NCBI GenBank assembly: GCA_900175165.2
Contig: FWWN02000233.1
Location: 152 to 64,151 of the forward strand
Length of the DNA stretch: 64,000 bases
Direction: 5' to 3'
DNA from: Rhizomucor pusillus
Taxonomy: Eukaryota > Mucoromycota > Mucoromycetes > Mucorales > Lichtheimiaceae
Under the pieces are notes generated by a model. That model was not told the DNA's origin, did no database searches, and worked only from the letters and a program-made list of their open reading frames with translations. Below, one piece after another: positions 35,767 through 47,863 of this stretch; within the stretch, counting starts at the first letter, position 1; every line of letters begins with the position of its first letter. Position numbers and translations under genes: made by a program.

Positions 35767-38091
35767 TTATTGATCAGAGATGACGAGCCGGTCCAGCTCT
35801 TTGGCTATCGTCGATTTATATCGTGCTCGTAAGATCTCTTCGTCGCCCCATCCTTTGAACCCCGAGTCATTGTTTCCTCCTCCTCCATCTTCTTCTTCGG
35901 AGGCAGCGTTTAAATCTTCATCCAAAGAACTCGGTGACAAGCTATCCAGCTCGTCCTCGGTAGGACTTCCATCCTGTGTATAATCATCACCAAACATGCC
36001 AAATACTTGTTCGTGGAGAGTGTCGGATGAAGCTGATGCATGAACCGATTTGCCGCTGGAGGGCCGCCGAGATAACGATTGAAAACTGTTGTTATTCGTT
36101 TGGCTGCTCGTTGGAGAAGTAGGACTATTGATCGTAGACATCATCATGCTTCTGGAGAGTCCTCCACCGGAAGGTCGGCGGCCAATGGGTGTGGAAGATC
36201 GGCCAGGTGTGGCAGGCGCGCTCTTTTTGCCGTTACGATTAGACTCTACAATAGCAAAGGACTTTTGCCTCTCTCGTCTATTCCAATGAAGACATCCTGA
36301 CAGCGAGTTGAACCAGTCGGTCGCCTGATCTTCTTTGCATACAGTTGGGAATGGGTATCTGGAAGCTGTCACCTTGATGTGATCTCCCTCTGTAATCGAT
36401 CAAGTAATGAAATTAGTGCACCCCATTCGATTCGGGAAATTTTCATAAAAAACCTACGTTTAAGCTCTACACGTCCTCGACCATCAAAGCTAGCCCAGGC
36501 CGTATTTCGGGAGTTGAAAGGAACACAAATGCGCAGCTCCATGGATTCGGGTACAAGTGTCGGACGGAAGGATAATGTGTGAGGACAGATGGGAGTAATA
36601 AGCGTTGCATGAATTTCAGGGTGAGTGAGTGAGCCGCCGGCAGAAAGCTTATCACAAAAATCCTGTTAACCATCTGATTTATTGGTGCATGACATCCGAG
36701 TTGGACTTACAGAGTAGGCAGTGCTGCCGGTCGGCGTGGATATAGCAAGGCCGTCTGCCTGGACAGTTGTAAGGTGTTTATCATCTCCAAATAGTTCCAA
36801 AAGACTCATGTAAGGGCTAGGCCCGCGATCTACCACAAGATCGTTGATGACATGGTACTGTTCTACAGGAACTGTGGTAAAGCAGGGTATTTGTCGATGC
36901 TCAGCAAATTCATCTTCGTCGTTCCAGTTAGAATCCAGCGGTGGCTGTTGCTGTGACATTTGATCTTGCGTATCGTCGTCTTCCAGGTCCTCGCCGTCGA
37001 CCTCTCCAAACTTTTTACGCTTGCTCTTTTTTGTTCCGCGACACCATCCACCTACAGTGATTTTGCCTGTAATAGGGTTGCGCTTCACGTTCCGTAAATG
37101 TATGGTCTTTGCCTCTTCTGGGCTCTGACAGTCTGGATGCGGTACTCGACGGTAAACTGTACATTTAAGCCGGCCGCGTAAATTTATCCGTACACCTTGT
37201 TGCATTGCGCGTGTGAGATATTCGTCGTATCGTTCAAAGTCGAAAGGCGTAAGAAATCCTAATGAGCCCAGGTGGAAAGGAATGACTGGAGGAACGTAGC
37301 TTTGAAATAACCACGATGTGAATAGCACCTAATACAAACAAAAAATTGGCAGTTAAGTTTCCAAGACATAGTCTTCAAGCAAGGTTGAAAAAGGGCTTAC
37401 AGTGCCATCTCCGCCGAGCTACGTGAAGTTGGAAAGTTCAGTCAGCTTCCCTCGCCGGCAACGTCGCAGTCAGCGGAATATCAAGACTTTACCGTCACAA
37501 TGAAGTCAAATAGCTTGGGCTGCAAAGAACACAGTTCAGGATTCCAGAACCGCAGTTTATCCTCGCATTCAGGGTGAAGCGACAGAATCTTTTTGTATTT
37601 AAACCGCTTTGCGTTCTTCAATTTTTCGTCAACGTAACTGCAGGATTTGCTGAATCAGCACCTGATAATTTCGGCCCACAATGAATTTCTTTTTGTCTTA
37701 CACCGTCAATCCACTTGGTTGTCCATATCTTGGAGTCTTAATTAACCAAAGCGCTATTTCTCGCGTCATTCCGATCAACGACACATCGCCAGGCTTTGTA
37801 ATGATCATGACGGATTTTGGATCGTCCCATTTGATCCGGGCCTTGCCTGCCAGAGTTCGATTCGAGCATTGGTGTCTCTTTGCCAAACGGAGAGGAACAA
37901 CCTTCTAAGCTGCTTATCTTACCTATTTTCTTTGATACTTCGCGTACAATGTCGGCAGTGTCTGTCAAACGTTCTGAAGCGTGCTGCGGTACGGGCGGTT
38001 TGCCCGAGTCGCTGGGCCGAGACGAAGCTGTGCAGTTGAAGGAACCGATTTCTTGATCGTCCTTTGACCGAGAAGTCTGGAGTTGCGACAT
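35767..38091 (-). CDS. NAD kinase with long C-terminal extension
   Basis: ATP-NAD kinase making NADP. The start ATG at 38091 gives MSQLQTSRSKDDQEIGS, a disordered N-terminus. The kinase core follows: KSVMIITKPGDVSLIGMT, then FIVTLGGDGTVLFTSWLFQ with the GGDGT motif, VIPFHLGSLGFLTPFDF, and ADGLAISTPTGSTAYS with the NAD-binding loop. The core contains an acidic insertion with a glutamine run (about 36910-37000). After VTASRYPFPTV, a tail of about 185 residues follows, Ser/Pro-rich with TPGRSSTPIGRRPSGG and an acidic end (EEEDGGGG). This tail is unlike bacterial NAD kinases and looks regulatory (inference). The stop is TAA at 35767-35769. Short introns interrupt it. Confidence 0.93.
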
Positions 38092-39620
38092 GCCGTTGGG
38101 CTTTTGTCGAGACAGAGGAGAAAGAGAAAGCGTATGTGTACGTGAGGAAGAGAGGGAGAGAGAGGGAGAGAGGAGGACGAGGAGGAAAGGAAAATGAATA
38201 GTACAGAAACGCTAGTGCATTAAGGCACCGTTTTCATTGGCGGAACCTACGAGCTTTTTTCCTTCCTTCTGTTTTCAAGCGCTGTCGTCAGCATTTTTCC
38301 CGAAATAGGATATACACGAACCGCAGCCAGCAAAGTGACAAACGAAATCATGCCAGCAAGCAAGAAGCAAGCTGCGTGAACGTCGCGTGCATCGGCTGTC
38401 GTGTATAAAATGATCACTCACCTGGCAATTTCCTGTCCGTCTGTCCTTACTGAAAGAGATCTTTTCACTCTATTTGGCAGTTGGTTATGCTTATCTCCAT
38501 ATCTGATCGATTCCAGTGTACAGTTAAGCCATTCATGGATTCACATTTCAATTGGACTTTGTAAGCCAAGGACATCAAAAACCATTAACGTACGATCTCG
38601 GCGAATTTCCGTCAGTATCCATGATTCTGTGTTACCTTAATTAGCGTGAGCTTACTCTGCGGGTAATCTATTAGTATGGTGTGTGTGTGAAAATGTTTCC
38701 ACTTATGTATATGGTGAATCAAAGTCAAGACATGGCAAAATAGTTTTGCAGCGCTGGAGACTGTCAACAAGATTCTATCGGTCAGCGTATATAACAATAG
38801 TTACCTAGCTGCTCGTTGTATCTTATACATTATTTCTGAGGTTCGCTTGGCGTTCAGTAGACTTAAAACCGTGATTTGAAATGGGGATCAAGCTTTGAAC
38901 TATTGTCAGGTTGAGTATTATCGCTCGCTTAATGAATTGCGATGGATTATGCAGTTGTGCCACGCATGAGGTTTTCGCGTGCTGACGTTCGCCTGCAAAT
39001 TACTAATGACTTCAACATAAAACATTGTGGGTGTTGTTTGTTTATGGGCAAATCGTAAAAATGGTACGTTCAATTCGATAGATAGACTTATGCCTCCATA
39101 ATACACTCTTTCCGTAAAGTAATGTCCACCCCCCAAGTGAAAATCGACGTTGCATTTTGTCAAATTCAACTTCGCGTTTCCCAAAAATAAATGTCATGCG
39201 CTTACAAAGCAGAAGTCGCATAACCAGGAAGTCTTTCCACACAAAGCTTGACACACTGAGGACTATATAATGTACGTAAGCGTTTCAGCACAAACTCAAA
39301 ATACCACACCACACACATTTCAAAATGGATAACCAATTTTTCTATGAAGATGGGTATCGCTAAGTTCTTGTTCAAAAGGTTGGAGCGTATTAGCGGCAAT
39401 TTATGTTTTTTCAAAAACCATATCAACGTTTGGCTATTATAAACAAGGGTTTTGACGACCGGAAAAGGTTTTCAGCAAAGTGTGTGGTACGGAAGAAAGA
39501 CAGATGTATTCATGGTTTCGATATCAATGATGGATTGTGACAATCGCTCAAGCAGGCCCATGGATTCGTAGTTACTTGGAAGGGAATACTAATTAGGTCA
39601 AAGTAGAAGATTGTATGGCT
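38092..39620. other. Gene-poor stretch with GA-rich repeat
   Basis: A GA-rich run (about 38147-38190) lies in the NAD kinase promoter. Several short minus-strand frames at 38918-39426 look like broken pieces of one older coding sequence, but I recognise no motif. No RNA gene seen. Confidence 0.35.
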
Positions 39621-39626
39621 TACTCT

Positions 39627-40262
39627 TCGTCTTCTGACTCTGCACAGAGTTAGAGAGCATATATCATTAGTTTAAACATATATAATCACGGGATTTGGCG
39701 AGCATGCTTACTATCGATTCGCATTTCTAATAGCAGATATATTAGCATAATTAGCGGGAGAGGAGCCCTTCCAAATATTCATTACCTTTCGTAGGACCAC
39801 GGTGATGATTGAGACGAAAACGAACAAGCCGTTGCTGGCGGCCAAGGCACAGGCAACGACACACAAAATCTCATCTGGAATGAGAGAGAGTATGCCACCA
39901 CGCTGTAGAGACTGGCGTCATAGCCAAGGACAGCTATCAAGCCAAGAAACAAGGGTCAGGGCAGGACAAGGCCTTGCCTTCACAAAGTCCTTCATTCAAG
40001 GGAGTCCTGACATCATCTTCGTTATATCGATCAAGTCCCAGAAGCAGTGCAATGAAAGAAACGATGCCGATAAAACTTCTTTAGAGTGGATGCCGTCAAA
40101 CCCGCTGCAGTGGTGGGCAACCGGTCTGGAACACGTTTCTATTGTATCTATCTCGCATGGAATCTGCAACCGAACGTCGTGAACTCTTTTTCAACAACCC
40201 TGTTGAAAAGTGAACCTTTAAAACCTGTGGAAATGCAAGCATGACATTGTCCGCGTAATGTC
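39627..40262 (-). CDS. Possible small multi-exon membrane protein
   Basis: The minus strand has coding-like pieces: RRSVADSMRDRYNRNVF near 40180-40130, a hydrophobic FIGIVSFIALLLGLDRYNED near 40060-40010, and a second hydrophobic CVVACALAASNGLFVFVSII near 39880-39815, ending in VLRK before a GTAATG donor. Joining the last two would need a GC-AG intron (donor GCAAGG, acceptor TTCCAG). A 15-nt micro-exon may follow. This suggests two membrane segments with a short acidic loop. Start, stop and exons are not resolved, and it may be a relic. Confidence 0.3.
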
Positions 40263-40879
40263 TTTTTTTCCATGGCTGTCGGAGCAACGATTAACCACAT
40301 AATGCAGGGAAGATTCAGCCGCGGAAACAGCAGGACAATTGGTGATAAATTGTTGCACTTATATCATCAACTCTTTTTCCTCTTCCTTGGACTGTATCCG
40401 CTGTTGACCCCTCGTTGCTCTTTAAAGACTCTCCATGCCACAATTGCTAAGTTCCATGGTGACCTAGCTTAGGCGTTGCGCCAGTCAAATTCTCGAGAAG
40501 GCAAAAGCAGGTCATTAATGACTTGAAAGCGAATTCCCATGTATATTCAAAAGAGACCAGCCATAGCCCACTTACACTAAAAGACTCTATTACTTAGCTC
40601 ACTGACGGACAGCTGCGCTCGTATATGACGCGACCAAAAGCGAGGCGGGCAGTAGCACCAGTCGATTCAATGCTAGGGACGGTGTTACAGTGCATAATAA
40701 CAGCGTCATTATTATGCGAAATGGAGTGGTAAAGTTATCAGCTCTTCCATGCGAACTACATCCTTGACATTCACGTCAGATATACTCTTCGACGAACCAT
40801 AGATCGATCACATGAAACGTAATATGGGTAATGTTTGTAATATAAATACAGGTATTGTAAAGCTGAATCTTTTTATGAT

Positions 40880-42369
40880 AGTACGCAAAGAAGAAGCGCA
40901 AAATAGGCGAAATTAGCGGAGACAATGGAGACAATGGCGAGGAATGTGCCAAAAACGGCGAGGCAGACAATGTAAATGAACAAGGGACGCTGCCTGGACA
41001 AGACACCAACGTGTCACATTCGGGCAAGGACGATCAACCCACGCAATGGTCGCTGTATAACTACATAGTTTACGGCGGTCAGAGCGATCCAAATCTACCA
41101 GGAGAATCCTCATCGGCCGTGGTAAGCACCGAAAGCAAAAGTGCAGACGTGCAACTAACTGCATTATAGGAGAGGACCAACGACAATATTTCTCCAGAAT
41201 CGGCTAATGCGGATATCAGTGATGTGTCTACAGCTTACCAGGATGACGAGGAAGTGCCCGACAGTGTAAGGCGTGCACTTTTTAAATGGATTTTCAGCAA
41301 GGTATTTGTAAGATGTTCCATTGGCAACTAAAATTAACAGCTCTTGCAGTATACCAACACACCTAGTGACATTGGAAACCACATACAACTTCCTGAGACA
41401 CATCAAGCAACGTCGAGAAACTGAACGAAATAGCGTACGTCTTGCTTGCGAACTTTGAGCATCTCAACTTTGAGGCGGAATGTGCGCTGAAGTAAGCATC
41501 GCTGAAGAGGATGTGTGCATCGATATCTCACATACTCATAAATGCTCGTTTGTAGACTTGCTCTTTCGAAAATTGTGACCACGATGGACAAAAAGGTTAC
41601 CAAAGTCTTTCAGCCGTGTTTTGAGCCTTCCTTTTGGACACTATGCACGCGAAAAAAGCTGATGGATTCGCGTCCACACTATGAAGAACACAAGGAGATT
41701 ATTGACAGCATCTGCGAGGTATGTGCGGGAAAACTCTTTGGCTGCCTGTAAAAATATGGGTATTAACAGCCATTTAGCCATTACAACGCAATCCACCGAA
41801 TCCAAGAGAAGCCCTTAGACACATTGCAACCCAGAAGCTCATCGTGCTGAAGACAATAATGGACAGCCCACTTTTCCGGATTCTCGATATATATGAGTAC
41901 ATTTACGGTGGAGAAGGAGTCTACCACAGATTCTCAGCTTACTCGTTATTTTTTCTCTCTCGTAGCATACGGAATGCGGATAGCTGGGAAGTGACCGTGC
42001 AGAAAGTAGCGAAATCAGCTGCTATTGTATGATGGACCCGATATTCAAGATACTCTTTCGGGATGTAAGAGAGCGAGTTGATCTTAATCCGTAAGTATTG
42101 CATATATACGTTTCAGGGAGAAAAATGGATGGTTTAAACAATTACAATTTAGAGGCGAGCTTCAGAGTAAAGCAAGCAAAGTCGCGAGGGTGTGGAACGA
42201 AAGCAAGTTTGGCTTACAGGCGGCGCAGAATGCATGTGGTCGCAAGATTGACTTGCAAATATTAAGTAGCAACGACATCGAGCTTTCGGCTTCCGAGTGG
42301 AAACGCCACAAGGCATCAGCCAAGCATCAGGTTGCGCCGATCATAATCAGTAGCTGCGAAAGAGCATAA
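40880..42369 (+). CDS. Orphan gene, probably lineage-specific, function unknown
   Basis: Several exon-like frames with plausible GT-AG borders end at a TAA (42367-42369). The first is acidic and disordered (GEISGDNGDNGEECAKNGEA, QWSLYNYIVYGGQSDPNLPG), with a donor at 41122. Next is ERTNDNISPESANADISDVS (41170-41265). Then KIVTTMDKKVTKVFQPCF and FEPSFWTLCTRKKLMDSRPH. The last has FGLQAAQNACGRKIDLQILS followed by SNDIELSASEWKRHK. The GRKIDL...SNDIELS pattern resembles a fast-evolving hypothetical family I associate with Mucorales. Between 41350 and 41570 the frame cannot be joined cleanly, so the gene may be damaged. The true start was not found. Confidence 0.45.
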
Positions 42370-43910
42370 ATGTTACATGCCCCGATTTCTATATTCTCTA
42401 AAGCCACTGCATCATCTGTAAGGTTTGCCATCATATTTTGTTGGTCACTGCTCCTTCACCTGGAGACACGTATTCCATTTAAAACAGGGACCCACGTACA
42501 GCATGCTGCTTTGCAACAGGATAGGCATATCTACGCGATTCAGCGTGTCGTCCTATATAGTAGAATCAAAAAAATCAAGGAGTTAACTGAATAGAAAGCT
42601 TTCTTGATACGAGAATTGTTAAATAGTCTTAAGGCAACCATGAGTATAAGATCTCCTTTCGATGCCCTTGCATTTGGTGCAACAAGGATGTAAATAATTA
42701 TGTCAAATGTGGAATGTATTTAGGGGCGATATGTCCAGTGGTTGTTGATGTTTATGGCAGGCCCAACCGCGATACAAGTGGGACCGATTTGGAGCCGTGC
42801 GTGAGTGATTACAGCACGTCTAAAAAAGCACCAAGTTTGCCAAAGAATCCCGGAGCTGCGCATTAACAATGTCGCTTTGGCGAAAATCTGCCGCAACGTA
42901 GTAAGGAGACGGGTTGGGGGAAAACAACTAACCTTTTTTGCGCCACTCAAATCCGTCCTTCCTGCGTTCTTGTCAAAACAAAGAGTTGCATGGTTTATCG
43001 AAGCAAGAAGGATAAGTTTTATGCAGGGGGCGCGCGATTCCGGACAAACATTTTTCTGCATAAAGTCTGAGCCCGCAGGTGTAAAAATAAATATGAACCC
43101 TTTAATGTTAGAGTTTTTAGCTTTTTGCTTAGCACCATACGTCCAAAGAAAAATGCAATCCGGTCTGGTTCAGGTCTCTCTTTTTGGGAGGCTGTTGTGT
43201 GCGATCGACAAGGCATCGATGTCCTTTAAAATAAGGGCATTCCTTACTTTCATTGAAGTAGGACAAGCGAACCCTCCTGCTCCCTTGAGCTTTGCCAAGC
43301 TTTTGGAAATGCCACCTGAGAGCACGAGTTGGGAGTTTACGTTTAGTCGTTCTCAGGAAATACGTACTCTGAAACGAGAATACGAAAATAAATCATCATT
43401 CTCCAGGCAGGTGGGCTGACAAAAACACAACGGAGCATGGAAAAAAGCCAGGGATGGGCCGCAACGTGATATATTGAGATTACATTTATGCTGCCTGATA
43501 CCTAGGACTCATGCTCAGGGCCGATCCTGAAGGTGATGAAGACGTGTGAGGGCTTACGTATGTTGTATCTAAATATGCCATAGCGCTATCGCCACTAAAA
43601 TAAGAGAGCCGATGGCTGTGGGTCGCTGGATCGATCAAAAAGTCAAAGCGCGAGCACTTTAGAACCGTTTGGGGGATTTTGTGAGACCAGCCACAGGCGC
43701 AGCTTGTATAACTCGTGCTCGATGAGGCGCAAGGGAGTACAATCAGTTCAACGTACGGGATAACTCATTTTTTTCTCTTTCCTTCTTTTACGGGTCCTTT
43801 TTCCTTGTTTTCTTTTTCACTTCTTTCACTTTACACTTTCCTTTTGAGAGTCCTGGACTCTTTGCCAAGTCAAGCTTTGGTCATTCACACGTCACTCCTG
43901 TTTCCTCATT
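42370..43910. other. Accessory stretch with competing open frames
   Basis: A 204-residue plus-strand frame (42805-43419) overlaps minus-strand frames of similar quality; none shows a known motif. On the minus strand a frame without ATG is open at 43491-43757, with a coherent Ser/Tyr-rich sequence (KCSRFDFLIDPATHSHR, DSAMAYLDTTYVS). Retroelement debris is the likeliest explanation. A pyrimidine-rich promoter tract precedes the next gene (about 43765-43850). Confidence 0.35.
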
Positions 43911-43911
43911 C

Positions 43912-45285
43912 ATGAGCAGTCCAGTACCTGCTGCGTCCCCGCAGCTGCCGCCGCCGCCTGCTTCGCCACAAGGCACACCAAGCGAACCAACGGCTCCCGT
44001 GAACCGGTCGTCTTCCATATCATCATTGCTGAATGGATCGCCTAGCACAACGCCCACGAAACGACCATTCTCATCGATAGAGGGCTTATCCATCAACACC
44101 TTCCATCCGCTTTGTACGCCCACTCTTCCGACGCCTATTAGCCCTGCAACGCCACAAAGTGCTGAATCATCATCAGCCCGCATACCAGGAGGAGTTTACT
44201 CTTCCTTTTCACTCAGAGCCCTGTTCACAGAGCCCCGCGGCAAGACATCCGAGAGAGTACCCAAGCCATTCAAATGCACAGAATGCGGGCAAAGATTCAG
44301 CAGAGCACATAACCTTAAATCTCACCAAGCAACGCATTCGGAGTATCGCCCATATACGGTAAGACAGAATCAACAGCAAAACCTACGCAGGTTCTCTCGT
44401 ACTAACAAGTGCTCCAGTGCGGTGTATGTCACAGCAGTTTCCGTCGTCAGCATGATCTCAAGAGGCATCAAAAATTACACACGGGCGAACGACCTTTTGC
44501 CTGCCCCGATTGCCACCGTACATTTTCTCGCTTGGATGCCCTGAACAGACACAGACGCACTGAAAACGGTTCCGCTTGCAATTTTAGACGGACTAGTAGG
44601 CAAGGCAGCGTTGCAAATCACGGCAGCACCAACGATGCTTCCACTCCTACTACTACTTTTAGCAATAATAACAGTGACCCGCTGAACTCATCATCACCTC
44701 CTTTGTCTGCGATTAGTAACACTGCAGCTATTGCAGCAGCAGCAGCAGCAAGTCCCTCGCGCCCAGGCATTTCCTCCGCTCCAACGTCAACGAGCAGTAT
44801 ACCTTCTCCCCCGCCTGCACCGCCAGACAGTCCGCGTAGAATTGTACTACCGTTACCGCAGCAGCAAAAGCAACAACAACATTACCCGATTATAAGTTAC
44901 CCACACACCGAGAACACAGAGGCGCAAGAGTATTCTGAATTACAAGCACTTAAAAGATCTTACCACCAGTTATCCGAACAATACAAACGTCTTTGGAGTA
45001 CGCATATTGACGAATCAAACGAATTTTCAAAAAAGATTCACGAGCTTCAAGTCGAGGTGAGTTTCCGTCGCAAATGTTACATCCACTATGTGGGACAATT
45101 TCAACTAACCGCATCTTTTTTAGAACCGAGTACTACGTTCTCTGATTTTTGAAAAGCAGGCCGAAAAAGGACCATTATCAAATAACAACAACGATAACAA
45201 CAGTGACAACACTACTAATACCACCACCAGCAGCAGCAATAATAATAATAATAACAGTCCTCCTACCGCCGCCACCAACTCGTAA
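43912..45285 (+). CDS. C2H2 zinc-finger transcription factor with C-terminal coiled coil
   Basis: Exons 43912-44358, 44418-45056 and 45124-45285 join in phase 0, giving 415 residues. A Pro/Ser-rich N-terminus (STTPTKRPFSS) precedes three fingers: FKCTECGQRFSRAHNLKSH, CGVCHSSFRRQHDLKRHQKLH and FACPDCHRTFSRLDALNRH, with a TGERP linker between the last two. The end of the third finger is atypical (HRRTENGSAC, a second Cys instead of His), as in several fungal regulators. A long low-complexity region follows. A heptad-like coiled coil (ALKRSYHQLSEQYKRLW, FSKKIHELQVENRVLR) comes last, then poly-Asn. The coiled coil suggests dimerisation. The regulated pathway is unknown. Confidence 0.85.
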
Positions 45286-45475
45286 AAAAAGAAAGAACCT
45301 GCCTTCTATGCTCAGCAAGAATAAACTCTAACTCTCTAACGACCACTACTCTTCCTCGAGGATACCATCGATTTCAGATGGAAAAAGACAAACGATTCCT
45401 TCCAAATCGTGGCAGTACATGCTATTTTATCCTTTTCATTGTTGACGATAACTATAGAGAGAAGAGGGGTGCTTG

Positions 45476-47863
45476 CTATACAATCTTCTTTACATAGTCC
45501 AAGATTTGTTCCTGGTCACGAGGATTAACCGGTCCTGTCCGTGCAATCATTGATCGCAGTTCGTTGACATATTCCTCGATACGTTCTGTTGATGCGGGTA
45601 GTCCACTCGGTACCTGCACATTCAGTCCGACAAACACTTCGGCCACTGTGCGTTTGAACTCTTGCATGCGACGCATATCTTCTCTTAACCTATTGACTTC
45701 TTGATTCGCCACTTGTAATCGAGATTGCAACGCTTCCATATTTGGGCCTCCTCCTATTTTCCGCTGTTGAGCAACGTTTGCAGCCAAAGCTACATTCTTT
45801 AGTGTACTTACGATGTGCAAATACTTCATCGACCATCTCGTAAAGCTTGTTACGCATGATGGTTTTCTGATACTCGGTGAAATCGCCGCCGGGACCGCCT
45901 TCGATTGACCTTCTTGGACTGTGATACCTGTTGTTAATCAAAGCTGGTTGCACAAACGGACTGAATGCATACTTACCCTGCATTGTACATATGCTGAGGT
46001 GGAGGTCGACGATCGGGTCCATTGAATGCAAATGGTTGGTGCGGCGTGGTGGGTGTTTGAGGGGTATTCAACGACGCGGCAGAGGTGCCCCATCGCTGCT
46101 CTGCACCGTCAAGCAAATCACGTGTGATCTAGATCGTGTGTGCGAATCAGTGCACAGGAAGATAGGCGGCTTCAAGCTATGGAAACGCTACCTGATCGAA
46201 ATCTTTAATGACTGGTGTTGCTGCAGCAGATGCGCTCGGTCGTTTGAGGCCGCTGCCATTCAGGGTATTTGTAGGTCGTTGGTTCGGGGCTAGATGTGCT
46301 CTGTTCGGCAACTTTTGCTTATTTACAGTGGGGGCTGTTTGCATTGGTGGTGTGGGTTGTTGCATGGATGGTGAGTGCTTTGAAGAACTATTTGATGCAG
46401 CAGGAGCAGGGACTTTAGCAACTGGAGGAGGTCCAGAGACTGGTTTATCTGGGATTGGCACCGCGGCCGCTGGTTCTTCAGCTGCTTGCTTTGCCTTTTT
46501 GCGCTTGGCTTCCATACGTTCTCGAAAAGACAAAGGAGACGACGTTGCTGGTGTTACAGCAGCAGCAGCAGCAGCAGCCGGTGCTGTAGGTGCTGACGGC
46601 TCGGTAATGGATTCCGGCTTGCCTGTCTTTTCTTCCTCCTTGATGGATGCGCGCGGCTGTTTGTCCGTGCGTTTCTGCTCCTCATCGGTATCGCTTTGAT
46701 CACTCAAAAACAGTTTGAGCGGTCCAGTTTTGGAACCATGCGACGCGGTAGACCTTCGCTTTACACCAAGTTTACTAGCACTTCGTCGGCTGTTCCGTCT
46801 TTGTGAATTTCTCTTCTTTGGGACCTCATTGTCAGACGCGTCTTCCATGACCGTATCTTCGTCAACGTCTTCATCGTCGTCTTTGTCCTCATCATCCTCC
46901 GTATCGTCCTCATCGTCATTGTCATCCTCGTCTTCATCACTTGAGTGGAGCATTTCTTTCTTTACAAGTCTTCGTCTGGCAGCACGCGGACGAGAGGCCA
47001 TTTGGTCCTCGCTTCGATGTTCATTGCAGGCAAAAGTGAAATTATCCGAATTCAGCTTTGTAGCAGGTATCAACCCAGAGTTGATCGCGCAAGTAACATG
47101 GAAATACCTATGTAATTTTTAATATCTACAATTTCACAGACTAGACTAGAAGCGTACTTACCTTTTGCAAGCGGGTTCAGAGCATCCGATACAAATGCCT
47201 TCCTTGCGTCTACAAACATGACATTCCTAATTGGATCATTGGTTACACGATCGACGACACGATTCATGCACTCTAGTTTCTTTACATATGCTCCAAGTTG
47301 AACGCGGTCAAACTCGTACGGTTCCTTGTTGTGATCAATGGCAGGGTTCCACTTTGCACATACGATATGTATGAAATCACCTTCATGCGTGGTAGGCTTC
47401 AGAGCACCTGTTTGAGTCGGGCAGCACACGGTATTCTGATGCGACCACGTGAGTAAAGAAAGGGAAAACGATGAATTTTTGACATTTATTTTTTTTTTCT
47501 TACCACCGGTTGATTCTTTCGTTTCGTCTCACAGCGGACACAGAACCATTCGCCTTCTGGTATTTCGTCCACACCGTGGCACTCTTTTGTGCGTATACGT
47601 TAGCTACCAGTCTATATCACTCGTGGCATCAGAAACAAACCTTTGTGTACCGGCATATCGCATCCTTCCCCGTCACAGAACAGGATGGGATTACGTTTCT
47701 TCGGTTCTCTTTCGCAAACAACACAAATGTCCTAATATACGCGATGCCAAGGTTAAAGATTTAGGAAACTGACACGTCCTTTCTGACACCGCATTCGACG
47801 TTGCAGCGTATAGAATGCGCAGGGGCAGGCACAAAAAAAAGTGCTTACCTCGTTGTTGACCAT
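45476..47863 (-). CDS. PHD/extended-PHD chromatin protein (AF10/BRPF-like)
   Basis: A tiny first exon (MVNNE, start 47863) is followed by a PHD finger: DICVVCEREPKKRNPILFCD, GCDMPVHKGCYGV, then WFCVRCE. An extended PHD begins with CPTQTGALKPT and FIHIVCAKWNP, the order seen in AF10, BRPF and JADE proteins. TFACNEHRSEDQMASRP closes the second module. Then come a very acidic run of Asp/Glu (46860-46940), a Lys/Arg-rich part with FRERMEAKRKKAKQAAEE, Pro/Gln low complexity, and a C-terminal coiled coil (LQVANQEVNRLREDMRRMQ) ending at TAG 45476-45478. It likely reads histone H3 tails within a chromatin complex (inference from the family). Short introns throughout. Confidence 0.82.

Noticed and set aside
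42805..43419. 204-codon plus-strand ORF as a real gene
   Set aside because: There is no domain or splice context, and minus-strand frames of similar length overlap it. Kept only as an unassigned stretch.
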